A DNA stretch of 64,000 bases from JAEUHO01 sp046350655 (GCA_046350655.1 JAXMAB010000004.1:558001-622000), one strand, 5' to 3'. Counted from the stretch's first letter, positions 25,647-34,413 are shown. Translations and numbers: made by a program. The notes: generated by a model from the sequence alone, not told the origin.

Positions 25647-26411
25647 CCCGCCCGCGCGCACGCCGACGGACACGTTGCCGTCGAGGCCGAACGGGTCCTC
25701 CTCCTCGATCCGATAGTCGTCGAGCCGGTGGGCGTTGTCGTCCCCGACGGCCTTCCGGATCTTCTCGTCGCGCTCGGCCTGGATGCTCATGACGTCGCCG
25801 AGCTTGGTGATGAACTTCGGCATGTACTTCGTCACGAGGCCCATGGTCTTGCCCTGGTCGCCCTTGGCGGCCTCGAGCTCGCGGCGGAGCGTCTCGGCGT
25901 CGCTCTCGGGCTCCGCCATGACCTTCAGGAGGCGGTCCCCGGCCTCGCGGTAGGCCTGGCGGACCGCGTCCTCCTGGGCCGACGACAGGTTGAGCTCGCG
26001 CGCGACCTCCGCCAGCGACTTGCGCGGCTTCGGGGCCTTCTCGGCCGCCGCCGCGGCCTTCTCGGCCTCGGCCCGCTTCTCGAGGGTCGCCTCGACGGCC
26101 TTCGCGACCGCGGCCTCGAGGTCGGACGCGGTGATCGGCCGCGCGGCGTCGCCGGCCGTCGAAGCGGGCGCCGTGCCGGTCGCGCCCGACGCGGCCGGGG
26201 ACGCGGCCAACGTCCCGGGAGCCCCGATCGCACCGGGCCTTTCGAGCCATCGACGGATCGCCGCGAGCTCGGCCTTCACGTCGGCGTCGGTCGCCGCGTC
26301 GGCGGCGGCGGGGGCCGTCGGCGAGGTCGGCGGCGCGAACCGCAGCACGGCGTACGTGCCGGCGGAGGCGCCGAGCAGCGCGGCGACGAACGGGACGACG
26401 AATCGGCTCAT
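25644..26411 (-). CDS. Membrane-anchored protein with Spy-like helical domain
   Basis: This 255-residue protein has an N-terminal anchor (FVVPFVAALLGASAGTYAVL, residues about 4-23), an Ala/Pro/Thr-rich linker, a charged coiled-coil (VEATLEKRAEAEKAAAAAEKA) and a helical C-terminal region (LNLSSAQEDAVRQAYREAGDRLLKVM) reminiscent of LTxxQ/Spy-type periplasmic proteins. I prefer the ATG at 26411 over the one at 26441 because the anchor starts there and GGAG lies upstream. It sits 9 nt before the inactive HtrA-like gene on the same strand, so the two probably work together at the envelope. Confidence 0.7.
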   Translation of the reverse strand: MSRFVVPFVAALLGASAGTYAVLRFAPPTSPTAPAAADAATDADVKAELAAIRRWLERPGAIGAPGTLAASPAASGATGTAPASTAGDAARPITASDLEAAVAKAVEATLEKRAEAEKAAAAAEKAPKPRKSLAEVARELNLSSAQEDAVRQAYREAGDRLLKVMAEPESDAETLRRELEAAKGDQGKTMGLVTKYMPKFITKLGDVMSIQAERDEKIRKAVGDDNAHRLDDYRIEEEDPFGLDGNVSVGVRAGG

Positions 26412-26862
26412 CGGCACGGGCTCCGAGGGGGGGCCAGACACCTTGCCTCACCCCCGGGGCCGCCGCCACCCCCGCCCGCGCCGCGGCCGCGTGCGGGCCT
26501 CGCGTACCGGGGGGGCCCCCCGTGTTGGTCCCGCCATTCGGTGCCGGTCCCACATTGGCGGAACCACGCGCCGCACCCCCTGGTCGGGCGCGGGTGGGGC
26601 CCGGGTGGGGAGGGAGGCGGCGGGCAGGAGGAGGGGGAGGGAGCAGGGAGAGCGCGGAGCGATCCGGGGGATGGGTGGGGGGCCGGGGGGGAGGGTGGGC
26701 CCGGCGGGGGAGGGGCCGGCGGGGGCCCGGTCCCCTCGGCACGGAACCTCGGCGGGGGGCTGCGTCGTCTCGTGACGCGGGTGGCGGATGGTCGGGCCCG
26801 TGGCACCATCCCTCCCCGGTCCGCGGTTTCCCGCGCGCGCGAGGCAGGACGGGAGGCATTCC
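26412..26862. other. 450-nt divergent intergenic region, G-tract and structured repeat
   Basis: No gene is visible. It holds a block of about 85 bp (26491-26580) that resembles 60249-60330, and then a plus-strand G-run region (about 26590-26760) with many runs of three or more G. The ABC operon ribosome site lies at the right end. Confidence 0.65.
26491..26580. repeat. Structured repeat, copy A
   Basis: Aligns over about 85 bp to 60249-60330 with shared blocks TACCGGGGG, CCCCCCGTG, GGTGCCGGTCCC and GGCGGAACC. An inverted pair (GGTCCCGCCA with TGGCGGAACC) could form a stem. It lies about 80 nt upstream of the minus-strand start at 26411. Confidence 0.55.
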
Positions 26863-27828
26863 GTGATCGAGGTACGCGATCTGGTCAAGTGGTACGGGAC
26901 CCGCCAGGCGCTGGCGGGGATCTCGTTCCAGGTGCCGAAGGGGCAGGTCGTCGGGTTCCTGGGGCCCAACGGGGCCGGGAAGACGACCACCATGAAGATC
27001 CTCACCGGCTACATCGCCCCCGACGCCGGGACGGCGACGGTGGCCGGCGTGGACATGACCGCCGACCCGCTCCCCGGGCTGCGGAAGATCGGCTACCTGC
27101 CCGCGGGCAACCCGCAGTACGCGGAGCTGCGCGTCGTCGAGACGCTCCGGTTCGCCGCCGAGCTGCACGGGATGCGCGGCGCGGACCGCGACCGCGCGGT
27201 GGACCGCGCCATCGACGTCGCGGGCCTCGCCGACCGCCGGATGCAGGCGACCGGCACGCTCTCGACCGGTCTGCGGCAGCGCGTCGGCCTCGCGCGCGCG
27301 CTCCTGCACCAGCCCGAGGTGCTCATCCTCGACGAGCCGACCAGCGGCCTCGACCCGAACCAGCAGCAGGAGATGCGCGCGCTGATCCGCAGCCTCGGCC
27401 GCGAGCGCACCGTCATCCTCTCGACCCACATCCTCCCCGAGGTCGAGGCGGTCTGCGACCGCGCGATCATCATCCACGAGGGCGCCATCGTCAAAGACGG
27501 CACCCTCGCGGAGATCCACGGCGGCCGCACGCAGGGCGTCGTCGCGACCCTCCGCGCGTCGCCGGCGGCGGCCGCCGCCGCGTTCGGCGGCCTGCCGGGC
27601 GTGAGCGCCGTCGAGTCGGCGCCCGTCGAGGACGACCCGGGCTGGCTCCGCGTCCGCGTGCTCGGGCCCACGGACCGCGAGGCCTGCGCCCGCGTGGCGG
27701 CCGCCGCGGCGCGCGCCGGGCTCGCCGTCGCGGCGCTCGCGCCGGACACGACGTCGCTCGAGGCGATCTTCGCCGAGCTGACCGGCGCCGCGGACGAGGT
27801 GGAGGAGGAGGAGGTGGCCCGTGCGTGA
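26863..27828 (+). CDS. ABC transporter ATP-binding protein (GldA/NosF type)
   Basis: This 321-residue ATPase has Walker A GPNGAGKTT (about residues 38-46), signature LSTGLRQR, Walker B VLILDEP, D-loop SGLD and switch His in ILSTHILPE. A C-terminal about 90-residue regulatory tail follows. It would energise the ABC-2 permease encoded next. The GTG at 26863 is chosen because it opens the conserved VIEVRDLVKWYG and follows GGGAGG; 25 residues of the longer frame are not conserved-looking. It overlaps the permease gene by 8 nt. The order ATPase-permease-GldG-DUF4340 matches gliding-type ABC operons found in many non-gliding phyla. Confidence 0.92.
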   Translation: MIEVRDLVKWYGTRQALAGISFQVPKGQVVGFLGPNGAGKTTTMKILTGYIAPDAGTATVAGVDMTADPLPGLRKIGYLPAGNPQYAELRVVETLRFAAELHGMRGADRDRAVDRAIDVAGLADRRMQATGTLSTGLRQRVGLARALLHQPEVLILDEPTSGLDPNQQQEMRALIRSLGRERTVILSTHILPEVEAVCDRAIIIHEGAIVKDGTLAEIHGGRTQGVVATLRASPAAAAAAFGGLPGVSAVESAPVEDDPGWLRVRVLGPTDREACARVAAAAARAGLAVAALAPDTTSLEAIFAELTGAADEVEEEEVARA

Positions 27829-28540
27829 GACCCTCGCCGTCTTCCGCCGCGAGGTGAAGTCGCTCTTCGTGGGGCCGATCCCGTACCTGGTGATCGCCCT
27901 GTTCGGCGGCATCGCCTGCTGGTACGTGGTCGAGAAGCAGCTGTTCTTCGTGCTGCGCCAGGCCAACCTCGACCCGCTGTTCAACTTCCTGCCGCTGCTC
28001 TTCGCGATCTTCGTCCCCGCGATCGCCATGCGGATGTGGAGCGAGGAGATCCGCGGCGAGACCATCGAGCCGCTGCTGACCGCGCCCGTGCGCACGCGCC
28101 ACGTGGTGATCGGCAAGTTCCTGGCGGGCCTCCTGGTGGTGGCGCTCTGCCTCCTCTCGACGGCCTCGCTCGCCGTGACGACCGCCGCGCTCGGCGACCT
28201 CGACGCCGGCGCCGTGACCGGCGGCTACGTCGGCGCGCTGCTCATGGGCGGCGCGCAGCTCGCCGTCGGGCTGTGGCTGTCGAGCAAGACGCGGAACCAG
28301 ATCGTCGCGTTCCTGCTCGGCCTGCTGCTGTGCCTCGCGTGGACGCTCGTCGACTCGCTCGGGGCGTCGGCCGCGTCGGGCTCCGCCGGCGCGGTGCTCG
28401 CCGAGCTCTCGTTCGCGGGGCGCTTCCGCTCCATCGCGCAGGGCGTGTTCGACCTGCGCGACGTCGCCTTCTTCCTCTCGGTCATCGCGTTCTTCCTCTA
28501 CCTGAACGTCGAGTCGATCGAGAACCGCCGGAACGCGTGA
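27821..28540 (+). CDS. ABC-2 type permease (GldF-like)
   Basis: This 239-residue protein has six hydrophobic segments and the ABC-2 hallmark loop MWSEEIRGETIEPLLTAPVRTRHVVIGKF between helices 2 and 3 (given in parts: MWSEEIRGETIEPLL and TAPVRTRHVVIGKF). The GTG start overlaps the ATPase stop and is preceded by GGAGGAGGAGGTGG. With the ATPase and the GldG-like protein it should form an inner-membrane complex of unknown cargo. It ends 5 nt before the next start. Confidence 0.9.
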   Translation: MRETLAVFRREVKSLFVGPIPYLVIALFGGIACWYVVEKQLFFVLRQANLDPLFNFLPLLFAIFVPAIAMRMWSEEIRGETIEPLLTAPVRTRHVVIGKFLAGLLVVALCLLSTASLAVTTAALGDLDAGAVTGGYVGALLMGGAQLAVGLWLSSKTRNQIVAFLLGLLLCLAWTLVDSLGASAASGSAGAVLAELSFAGRFRSIAQGVFDLRDVAFFLSVIAFFLYLNVESIENRRNA

Positions 28541-28545
28541 CCGCC

Positions 28546-30489
28546 ATGACCACCACGAAGCCCCCCCCGCGCAAGAGCCCGGTCCCGCTCTCGGGCCTGA
28601 CCTCGCTCGTCCTCCTCGCGGCGCTCGTCGTCGGGAACGTCGCGTTGTCGCGGTGCTCGGTCCGCGCCGACCTGACCGAGGACCGCCTGTACACGCTCTC
28701 CGACGCCACGCGCAGCGTGCTGCGCAAGCTCTCCGACCCGTGCCGCATCGTCGTCTACTGGGGCGAGAAGGTCCCGGGGAGCGTGCAGCCCGTGCGCCGG
28801 CGCCTGCGCGGCCTCCTCGAGGAGTACGTCGCGGCCGGCGACGGCAAGGTGATCGTCCAGTGGCCGACCATGGACGAGAACGGCACGAAGGACGCCGACG
28901 AGAAGGGCATCCCCGAGGCCGAGTTCGGCGTCTGGGAGGCCAACGAGCGGTCCATCGTGAAGGCCCACGCCGGCCTCGCGATCCTCTACGAGGACAAGGC
29001 CGAGACGATCCCGATGCTCGTCGAGATGCAGGACGACAACCGGGGCTTCACGCTCAACACCGACCTCGAGTACCAGCTCACGTCGCGCATCCACAAGCTC
29101 TCGCGCACCTCGACGGCCCTCGTCGGGCTCGTCACCGACGCGACCGCGCCGCGCTTCGACTTCCAGAACCCGCGCTCGCAGCCCACCGACAACTTCGGCG
29201 GCCTCGCGCAGGTGCTGGACGAGGTCTACGGCAACGGCCTGCGCCGCAGCGTCGACCTCGAGCAGCCCGTCGCCGCCGACCTCTCCGTGCTCGTCGTGCT
29301 CGCGCCGAAGGACTGGAACGAGAAGAAGGCCTTCCACCTCGAGCAGTTCCTGCTGCGCGGCGGCAAGGTGCTCCTCCTCGCGAACCCCGTGGACGCCGAG
29401 GTCGTGTTCGGCCGCGGCGAGCCGAAGAAGTCCGGCCTCGAGGACTGGCTGAAGTCGTTCGGCGTCGAGCTCGCCCCGGGCGTGCTGGCCGACTACGACC
29501 CCGACGGCCAGTGCGCGGCCGTCGTGGGCCGCGGCGAGATCCGGCGCTACCCGTACTGGATCCGCCTGCAGGCCGACAACCTCGACCGCGGCAACCCGGG
29601 CCTCAAGGGCCTCGGCGGCGTGCCCATGTACTTCGCGTCGGAGGTCGTGGTGGACCCGAAGGCCCAGGAGGCCGCGGGCCGCACGCTCACCACGCTGGCG
29701 CGCACGACGACGTCGGGCTACCGCCGCACGGAGCTCGCGGGCCTCGAGCAGTTCGACGGCCCCGAGGGGAAGGCCCTCGGCCAGCACACCGTGATGGTGG
29801 CGCTCCAGGGCAAGTTCGCCTCGTACTGGAAGGGCAAGCCGAGCCCCGACGAGCCGCCGCCCGCGCCCGCCGCGCCCGCGGACGCCGCCATGGGCGACGC
29901 GCCGCCCGCGCCCCCGACCGACGCCGCGAGGACGGACGCCCCGCCGGCGCCCGACGCGGCGGCCATGGGCGACGCGCCGGCGATGACCGACGCCCCCGCG
30001 ATGACCGACGCCCCCGCGATGACCGACGCGCCGGCGATGACCGACGCGCCGGCGATGACGGAGACCCCGCCGGCCCCGCCCGCCATGGACGGCGCGGGCG
30101 CGAAGGGCCCCGAGGGCGAGCCCGGCGACGCGCCGAAGAAGGACGCGCCTCCGGCCCGCCTCGACGAGGGCTCCGGCCTCCTCGTCGTCGTCGGCGACGC
30201 CGACCTCGTCAGCGACCAGTTCGCCGGCGGGCGGCGCGACATCACCAACGGCGCGACCGCGTACATCAACGGCATCGGCGGCTTCTCGCTCGTGCCGAAC
30301 CTGGTCGGGTGGCTCTCGGGCGGCGACGAGCTGCTGACGCTGCGCGCCCGCGGCTCGACCGTCCGCAAGCTCGAGGAGATCCCGAAGGAGAAGGCGAACC
30401 AGCTGCAGTGGGTGAACATCCTCGCCCTCCCGGTCCTCGCGCTCGCCCTCGGCCTCGTCGTGTACTTCGTCCGCAAGCACCGGAGCTGA
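28546..30489 (+). CDS. GldG-like ABC auxiliary protein with AMTDAP repeats
   Basis: This 647-residue protein has an N-terminal helix (GLTSLVLLAALVVGNVALSR), the auxiliary substrate-binding domain of gliding-type ABC systems (RADLTEDRLYTLSDATRSVLRKL is the diagnostic N-terminal block, given as RADLTEDRLYTLS and DATRSVLRKL) and a C-terminal helix (ILALPVLALALGLVVYFV). The bulk is extracytoplasmic. Between about residues 440 and 530 sits a low-complexity insert of AMTDAP-like hexapeptides, closely resembling the tail of the next protein. The ATG at 28546 is used; a GTG at 28537 is possible. The permease, this gene and DUF4340 are tightly spaced. Confidence 0.88.
   Translation: MTTTKPPPRKSPVPLSGLTSLVLLAALVVGNVALSRCSVRADLTEDRLYTLSDATRSVLRKLSDPCRIVVYWGEKVPGSVQPVRRRLRGLLEEYVAAGDGKVIVQWPTMDENGTKDADEKGIPEAEFGVWEANERSIVKAHAGLAILYEDKAETIPMLVEMQDDNRGFTLNTDLEYQLTSRIHKLSRTSTALVGLVTDATAPRFDFQNPRSQPTDNFGGLAQVLDEVYGNGLRRSVDLEQPVAADLSVLVVLAPKDWNEKKAFHLEQFLLRGGKVLLLANPVDAEVVFGRGEPKKSGLEDWLKSFGVELAPGVLADYDPDGQCAAVVGRGEIRRYPYWIRLQADNLDRGNPGLKGLGGVPMYFASEVVVDPKAQEAAGRTLTTLARTTTSGYRRTELAGLEQFDGPEGKALGQHTVMVALQGKFASYWKGKPSPDEPPPAPAAPADAAMGDAPPAPPTDAARTDAPPAPDAAAMGDAPAMTDAPAMTDAPAMTDAPAMTDAPAMTETPPAPPAMDGAGAKGPEGEPGDAPKKDAPPARLDEGSGLLVVVGDADLVSDQFAGGRRDITNGATAYINGIGGFSLVPNLVGWLSGGDELLTLRARGSTVRKLEEIPKEKANQLQWVNILALPVLALALGLVVYFVRKHRS
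29970..30100 (+). repeat. Tandem repeat encoding AMTDAP
   Basis: Five near-identical 15-18 bp units encode AMTDAP/AMTETP within the GldG-like gene. A matching run occurs at 31645-31800 in the next gene. Confidence 0.75.
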
Positions 30490-30499
30490 CGCCCACGCC

Positions 30500-31834
30500 A
30501 TGGACCGCACCCAGCGTCTGACCCGTCGCCTGTACGTCTTCGCCGGCGCCCTCGTCCTGGGCGTCGTCGCGCTCGTGCTCCGCGCGGCCACCACCACCGA
30601 GATCCCCGCCACGAAGGCGCTCCCGCCGACGTTCCCCGGCATCGACGTCGCGAAGGTCCGCGCCGTCGAGGTCGAGAAGACCGTCACCGTGGACGGCAAG
30701 CCCACGACGCGGCTCGTGCGCCTCGAGCGCACGGGCGTCGCCTCGTGGGCCGTCGCGTCGTCGGACGGCTACGCCGCCGACGCGAAGAAGGTCGAGGACT
30801 TCGTGAAGAGCCTCGCCGAGGTCCGCACGAAGGGCGAGGTGACCTCGACCCCGGAGAAGTTCTCCACGTTCGCGGGCCCGGACGGCTTCACGAACGTGAG
30901 GCTCTTCGGGGACGGCGAGGCCCCGACGCTGTCGTTCGGCCTCGGCAAGGGCAATGCGCTCGGCTCCTGGTCGAACACCTTCGTCCGCGTCGACGACCTC
31001 TCGCGCCGCGCGACGGCGGCGCCGTCCGCGCCGTCCGCGCCGGGCGCGCCGGTCGCCGCCGAGACGAAGCCGGGCCGCATCGTCGGCGTCACCGGCATCG
31101 ACGGCTACGCGGACCGCACCGACGTCACGCAGTGGATCGAGGGCCGGCTCTTCCCGGGCCTGACCGACGGCGAGGTCGCCGAGCTGTCCTGGTCGCACCC
31201 GTCGAAGGGGTACGCGGGCCGCCTCGTGCGCGGCACGAAGGGCGAGAAGGACGCCGAGGACCCGTGGCTCGTCGAGGTCGCGGGGCCCGCGGCGCCCGCG
31301 AAGGTCGAGACCGCGAAGCAGCTCGTCAGCGCGCTGACCGGCCTCCGGCTCGCGAGCCTCGAGGGGCGCGCCGCCGCCGGCTCCGACGCCACGTACGGCT
31401 TCGACAAGCCCGACGTCGTCGTCACCGCGACCGGCAAGCCCGTGAAGGACGGCGTGCCGGCCCCCGTCTACAAGATCGAGGTGGGCAAGAAGCTCGAGGG
31501 CAAGTCCACCTGGTACGTGCGCCGCTCGATGCTGAAGGGCGCCGACCCGTGGGTCTACGCCGTCAACGAGTACGAGCTGACGAAGTTCCACGACGACCCG
31601 AAGGACCTCCTCGTGACGCCGCCCGCGCCCCCGGCCGAGCCGGCGATGGCCGACGCGCCGCCCGCCATGACGGACGGCCCGGCGGCGATGGGCGAGGCCC
31701 CGCCCGCGATGACCGACGCGCCGCCCGCGATGACGGAGACCCCGCCCGCGCCGCCCGCGATGACGGAGACCCCGCCCGCGCCGCCGGCGATGGACGGCGC
31801 CGGCACGCCCGAGACGCCGGCCCCGCCGAAGTAG
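30500..31834 (+). CDS. DUF4340 protein, partner of the gliding-type ABC system
   Basis: This 444-residue protein has an N-terminal helix (LYVFAGALVLGVVALVL) and a DUF4340 region with the typical RLERTGVASWAVASSDGYAADAKKVEDFVKSLAEV stretch (in parts VASWAVASSDGYAADAKK and VEDFVKSLAEV), repeated in the second half (SWSHPSKGYAG...LVSALTGLRL). DUF4340 proteins are routinely encoded after GldG-like genes and are thought to sit outside the membrane with that complex; their biochemical role is unknown. The last about 70 residues are AMTDAP/AMTETPPAPP repeats, nearly matching those in the GldG-like protein. It starts 10 nt after that gene. Confidence 0.87.
   Translation: MDRTQRLTRRLYVFAGALVLGVVALVLRAATTTEIPATKALPPTFPGIDVAKVRAVEVEKTVTVDGKPTTRLVRLERTGVASWAVASSDGYAADAKKVEDFVKSLAEVRTKGEVTSTPEKFSTFAGPDGFTNVRLFGDGEAPTLSFGLGKGNALGSWSNTFVRVDDLSRRATAAPSAPSAPGAPVAAETKPGRIVGVTGIDGYADRTDVTQWIEGRLFPGLTDGEVAELSWSHPSKGYAGRLVRGTKGEKDAEDPWLVEVAGPAAPAKVETAKQLVSALTGLRLASLEGRAAAGSDATYGFDKPDVVVTATGKPVKDGVPAPVYKIEVGKKLEGKSTWYVRRSMLKGADPWVYAVNEYELTKFHDDPKDLLVTPPAPPAEPAMADAPPAMTDGPAAMGEAPPAMTDAPPAMTETPPAPPAMTETPPAPPAMDGAGTPETPAPPK
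31645..31800 (+). repeat. Tandem repeat encoding PPAMTDAP/PPAMTETP
   Basis: About eight degenerate units code for PPAMTDxP and AMTETPPAPP at the end of the DUF4340 gene. Confidence 0.7.
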
Positions 31835-31921
31835 CCCGGCGCTCCGGCCCGGCCCCGCGCCTCGCCGCCGCACGTCCCGAGCGGCCGGGCCCCGGTTCCG
31901 TCCCGACGGGCCGCGCCGCGG

Positions 31922-31927
31922 GTATCC
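31922..31927 (+). promoter_or_regulatory. -10 box (TATCCT), leadered
   Basis: TATCCT lies 64 nt before the zinc-ribbon ATG, which has GGAGG just upstream; this contrasts with the leaderless genes. Confidence 0.4.
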
Positions 31928-31991
31928 TCGGGGTGGCAGCGGGCTCCACCGTGGTGGGGGGCCTCGGTGACCTGCGCGCCGGAGGTCGGTC

Positions 31992-33197
31992 ATGACCACG
32001 CAGGTCCGTACGTTCGACTGCCCCTGGTGCGGCGCGATCAACCCGGTCCCGGCCGACCACCTCGGCGAGCACTTCCCCTGCCCCGAGTGCCACCAGGCCA
32101 CGAAGCTCACGTCCAAGAACACGAGCAACCGGCCGCCGACCTCGCCCCCGCCGGACGCGCCGCACACCTCCGGGCACCGCACGTTCGACTGCCCGTGGTG
32201 CGGGGCCATCGCGCCGATCCCGGCCTCGCACCTCGGCGAGCGGTTCCACTGCCCCGAGTGCGGCAAGGAGACGAAGCTCACGCCGATGAACACGCGCTCG
32301 GCGGCGCTCACCGCGCCGCCGCCCGACGCGCCCCACGTCGAGGCGAAGGGCGGCGGACGCGGCGTGCTCGTGGCGGTCGCGCTCGTCACCCTCGGCGCGG
32401 CGGTGTGGTTCTTCGCGGGCCGCCCGGCGGCGCCCGCGTCGCCCGACGGCGGCGGCAGGACGAAGGCCTCCGTCGACCCGGGGCCCGCCGCGCCGGCCGC
32501 GATGGCGCCCGCGGACGGCGCGCCGCCGCCCGCCCCCGCGCCCGGCGCGACGCCGAGCGCGCCCGGCGCGACGCCGAGCGCGCCCACGCCGCCCGTCGCG
32601 GCCGAACCGCCGGCCCCGACGGACGCACCGCCGGCGCCCGCCTCGCCGACGCCGCCCGACGTCGAGCGCGTCGCGCTGCAGGCCGAGGTCGCGAAGGCCG
32701 TCGAGGCCGCGGCCGAGGCCGCCCGACGCCACGAGGAGGCGCGCGCCGCGCTCGCGGCGCACGTCGCGGCCCATCCGGGCGCCGACCGCGCCGCCGTCGA
32801 CGCGACCGCGTTCGACACGCTGCGCGCCGAGCGCGCGCGCCTCGCGACGGGGGCGACGACGGTCGCGGCCGCCCGCGCGGCCCGCGCCGCGGTCGTCGCG
32901 TACGTCGAGGCCGACCCCGCGCGCGTCGCGCTCGCCGAGCGTGTCCTCGCGTGGCTGCGCACCGACCTCGACGGACGCGAGGCCGCGTCCGCGTCGAGCT
33001 GGCGCGACCTGCACTGGTCCGGCGACGGCGTGGACCGCGCGCTCACGGCGCTCACGGACGCGGCGTCGGCCGCCGCCGTGCCGCCGCCGGCCGACCTGGT
33101 GCGGGCCGAGGCCGACCTCCGCCGCGCCCGCGAGGAGGCCACCCGCCGCGCCGACGAGGCCCGCGCGCGGCTCGAGGCCCTGCCCGCGCCGCGCTGA
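31992..33197 (+). CDS. Membrane protein with two tandem zinc ribbons
   Basis: This 401-residue protein opens with a duplicated zinc ribbon: FDCPWCGAINPVPADHLGE...CPECHQATKLT and FDCPWCGAIAPIPASHLGE...CPECGKETKLT, each with a CPWC-CPEC pair, at about residues 8-45 and 64-102. One TM helix follows (GVLVAVALVTLGAAVWFFAG), then a Pro/Ala linker and a long helical, possibly coiled-coil C-terminal region (about 225-401). The ribbons would be cytoplasmic. Similar ribbon-TM proteins are common in Planctomycetota; the function is unknown. The ATG has GGAGGTCGGTC directly upstream. Confidence 0.8.
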   Translation: MTTQVRTFDCPWCGAINPVPADHLGEHFPCPECHQATKLTSKNTSNRPPTSPPPDAPHTSGHRTFDCPWCGAIAPIPASHLGERFHCPECGKETKLTPMNTRSAALTAPPPDAPHVEAKGGGRGVLVAVALVTLGAAVWFFAGRPAAPASPDGGGRTKASVDPGPAAPAAMAPADGAPPPAPAPGATPSAPGATPSAPTPPVAAEPPAPTDAPPAPASPTPPDVERVALQAEVAKAVEAAAEAARRHEEARAALAAHVAAHPGADRAAVDATAFDTLRAERARLATGATTVAAARAARAAVVAYVEADPARVALAERVLAWLRTDLDGREAASASSWRDLHWSGDGVDRALTALTDAASAAAVPPPADLVRAEADLRRAREEATRRADEARARLEALPAPR

Positions 33198-33232
33198 CCC
33201 GCCCGCGGACCCGCCCCCGTCGCCGGGTGCCG

Positions 33233-33273
33233 CCCTCGGGCGCCCGCCCGAGGGGCCGGGGCCCGCCCCGGCC
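33233..33273 (+). terminator. Two consecutive terminator hairpins
   Basis: CCCTCGGGC/GCCCGAGGG (33233-33241 with 33246-33254) is followed by GGCCGGGG/CCCCGGCC (33254-33261 with 33266-33273). They end the zinc-ribbon transcript before the SOD gene. Confidence 0.6.
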
Positions 33274-33368
33274 GTTCCGCCGTCGCGGCGTGCCCGGGGA
33301 CGGTGCTATCGTCTGCGACCCGCCCCGGGACCGTTCCCCGGGCCGGACGTCCCCCTCGGAGCCTCCCC

Positions 33369-33956
33369 ATGCCGCACGTCGCCAAGGACTTCAACCACCT
33401 CAAGGGCGCCCTCGACGGGTTCAGCGACAAGCAGCTCGACGCCCACCTGTTCCTCTACGGCGGGTACGTCACGAAGCTCAACGAGATCGAGGAGAAGCTG
33501 AAGGCCGCGGACCGCAGCAAGGCCAACTACTCGTTCAACGAGTTCAGCGAGCTCAAGCGCCGCGAGGCGGTCGCCTTCAACGGCACCTACCTCCACCAGC
33601 TCTACTTCGAGAACCTCGCCGCCAAGGGCGGCGAGCCGTCCGACGCCTTCAAGGCCGCCGTCACCGCCGCCTTCGGCTCGTGGGACGCCTACGTCGCCGA
33701 CCTCAAGGGCAGCGCGGCCTCGACGCCGGGCTGGGTCCTCACCACGCGCAACCGCGTGGACGGCGCCATCCACAACTACATCATGTACGAGCACCACATC
33801 GGCCTGCCGGCCCACCAGGACATCCTCCTGGCGCTCGACTGCTGGGAGCACGCGTTCTTCATCGACTTCGGCGTGAAGAAGGCCGACTACCTGGCCGCGT
33901 TCCTCAAGAACGTCAAGTGGACCGAGGTCAACGCCCGGTTCGCCGCCCTCAAGTAG
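33369..33956 (+). CDS. Fe/Mn superoxide dismutase
   Basis: SOD converts superoxide to oxygen and peroxide in the cytoplasm. The 195-residue protein keeps all four metal ligands: His26 (DAHLFLYGGYV), His76 (NGTYLHQLYFENL), Asp157 and His161 (LDCWEHAFFIDFG). The flanking sequences differ from standard SodA/SodB (LYGGYV and LHQLYF rather than HHxxYV and NHxxFW) and place it in a divergent subgroup; metal preference cannot be called. A TATCGT box (33307-33312) lies about 56 nt upstream, and a strong hairpin follows the stop. Confidence 0.92.
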   Translation: MPHVAKDFNHLKGALDGFSDKQLDAHLFLYGGYVTKLNEIEEKLKAADRSKANYSFNEFSELKRREAVAFNGTYLHQLYFENLAAKGGEPSDAFKAAVTAAFGSWDAYVADLKGSAASTPGWVLTTRNRVDGAIHNYIMYEHHIGLPAHQDILLALDCWEHAFFIDFGVKKADYLAAFLKNVKWTEVNARFAALK

Positions 33957-33964
33957 GCCCGCCC

Positions 33965-33995
33965 GCGCGCGGCGGCCCCCGCGGCCGCCGCGCGC
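33965..33995 (+). terminator. GC hairpin after the SOD gene
   Basis: GCGCGCGGCGGCC (33965-33977) pairs perfectly with GGCCGCCGCGCGC (33983-33995). Confidence 0.6.
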
Positions 33996-34014
33996 CGCCC
34001 CCGGAGACCCGACG

Positions 34015-34413
34015 ATGCCCGCCGGCCTGATGATCGACGTCGCCGCCCGCACCCAGGGCACGATGCACATGTCGAGCGTGATCCGCCTCATCGGCGCGCT
34101 CGAGCCCGCGACGCTCCCGGTCGCCGAGAAGGCCGTCCGGCCCCTCGTCGCCGGCGGCCCGCGGGTCATCATCTTCGACCTCAAGGACCTCGACTTCGTC
34201 TCGAGCACCGGCGTCGGCTTCCTGCTCGGCGCGAAGGCCGACATGGAGAAGCGCAAGGGCGCCTGCTACCTCACCAACGTCCCGCCGAAGATCCGCAAGG
34301 CCTTCGACGTGATGAAGGCGCTCCCCGACGCCGCGATCTTCAAGAGCGTCGCGGAGCTCGACGAGTACCTCGCGGCCATCCAGCGCAAGGTGGACGAAGG
34401 CCAGGACTCGTGA
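34015..34413 (+). CDS. STAS-domain protein (anti-sigma factor antagonist type)
   Basis: This 132-residue protein is a single STAS domain with the signature IFDLKDLDFVSSTGVGFLLGA; the Ser-Ser pair at residues 63-64 is the site usually phosphorylated in SpoIIAA-like antagonists. Such proteins bind a kinase/anti-sigma partner and switch partners when dephosphorylated. No kinase or phosphatase partner is nearby. The start ATG follows GGAGACCCGACG. The TGA stop runs directly into a dispersed-repeat half copy. Confidence 0.88.
   Translation: MPAGLMIDVAARTQGTMHMSSVIRLIGALEPATLPVAEKAVRPLVAGGPRVIIFDLKDLDFVSSTGVGFLLGAKADMEKRKGACYLTNVPPKIRKAFDVMKALPDAAIFKSVAELDEYLAAIQRKVDEGQDS

Noticed and set aside
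28498..30732. 744-codon minus-strand open frame opposite the GldG-like gene
   Set aside because: Antisense shadow; repeats of GVGHRRRVG only mirror the AMTDAP-coding repeat.
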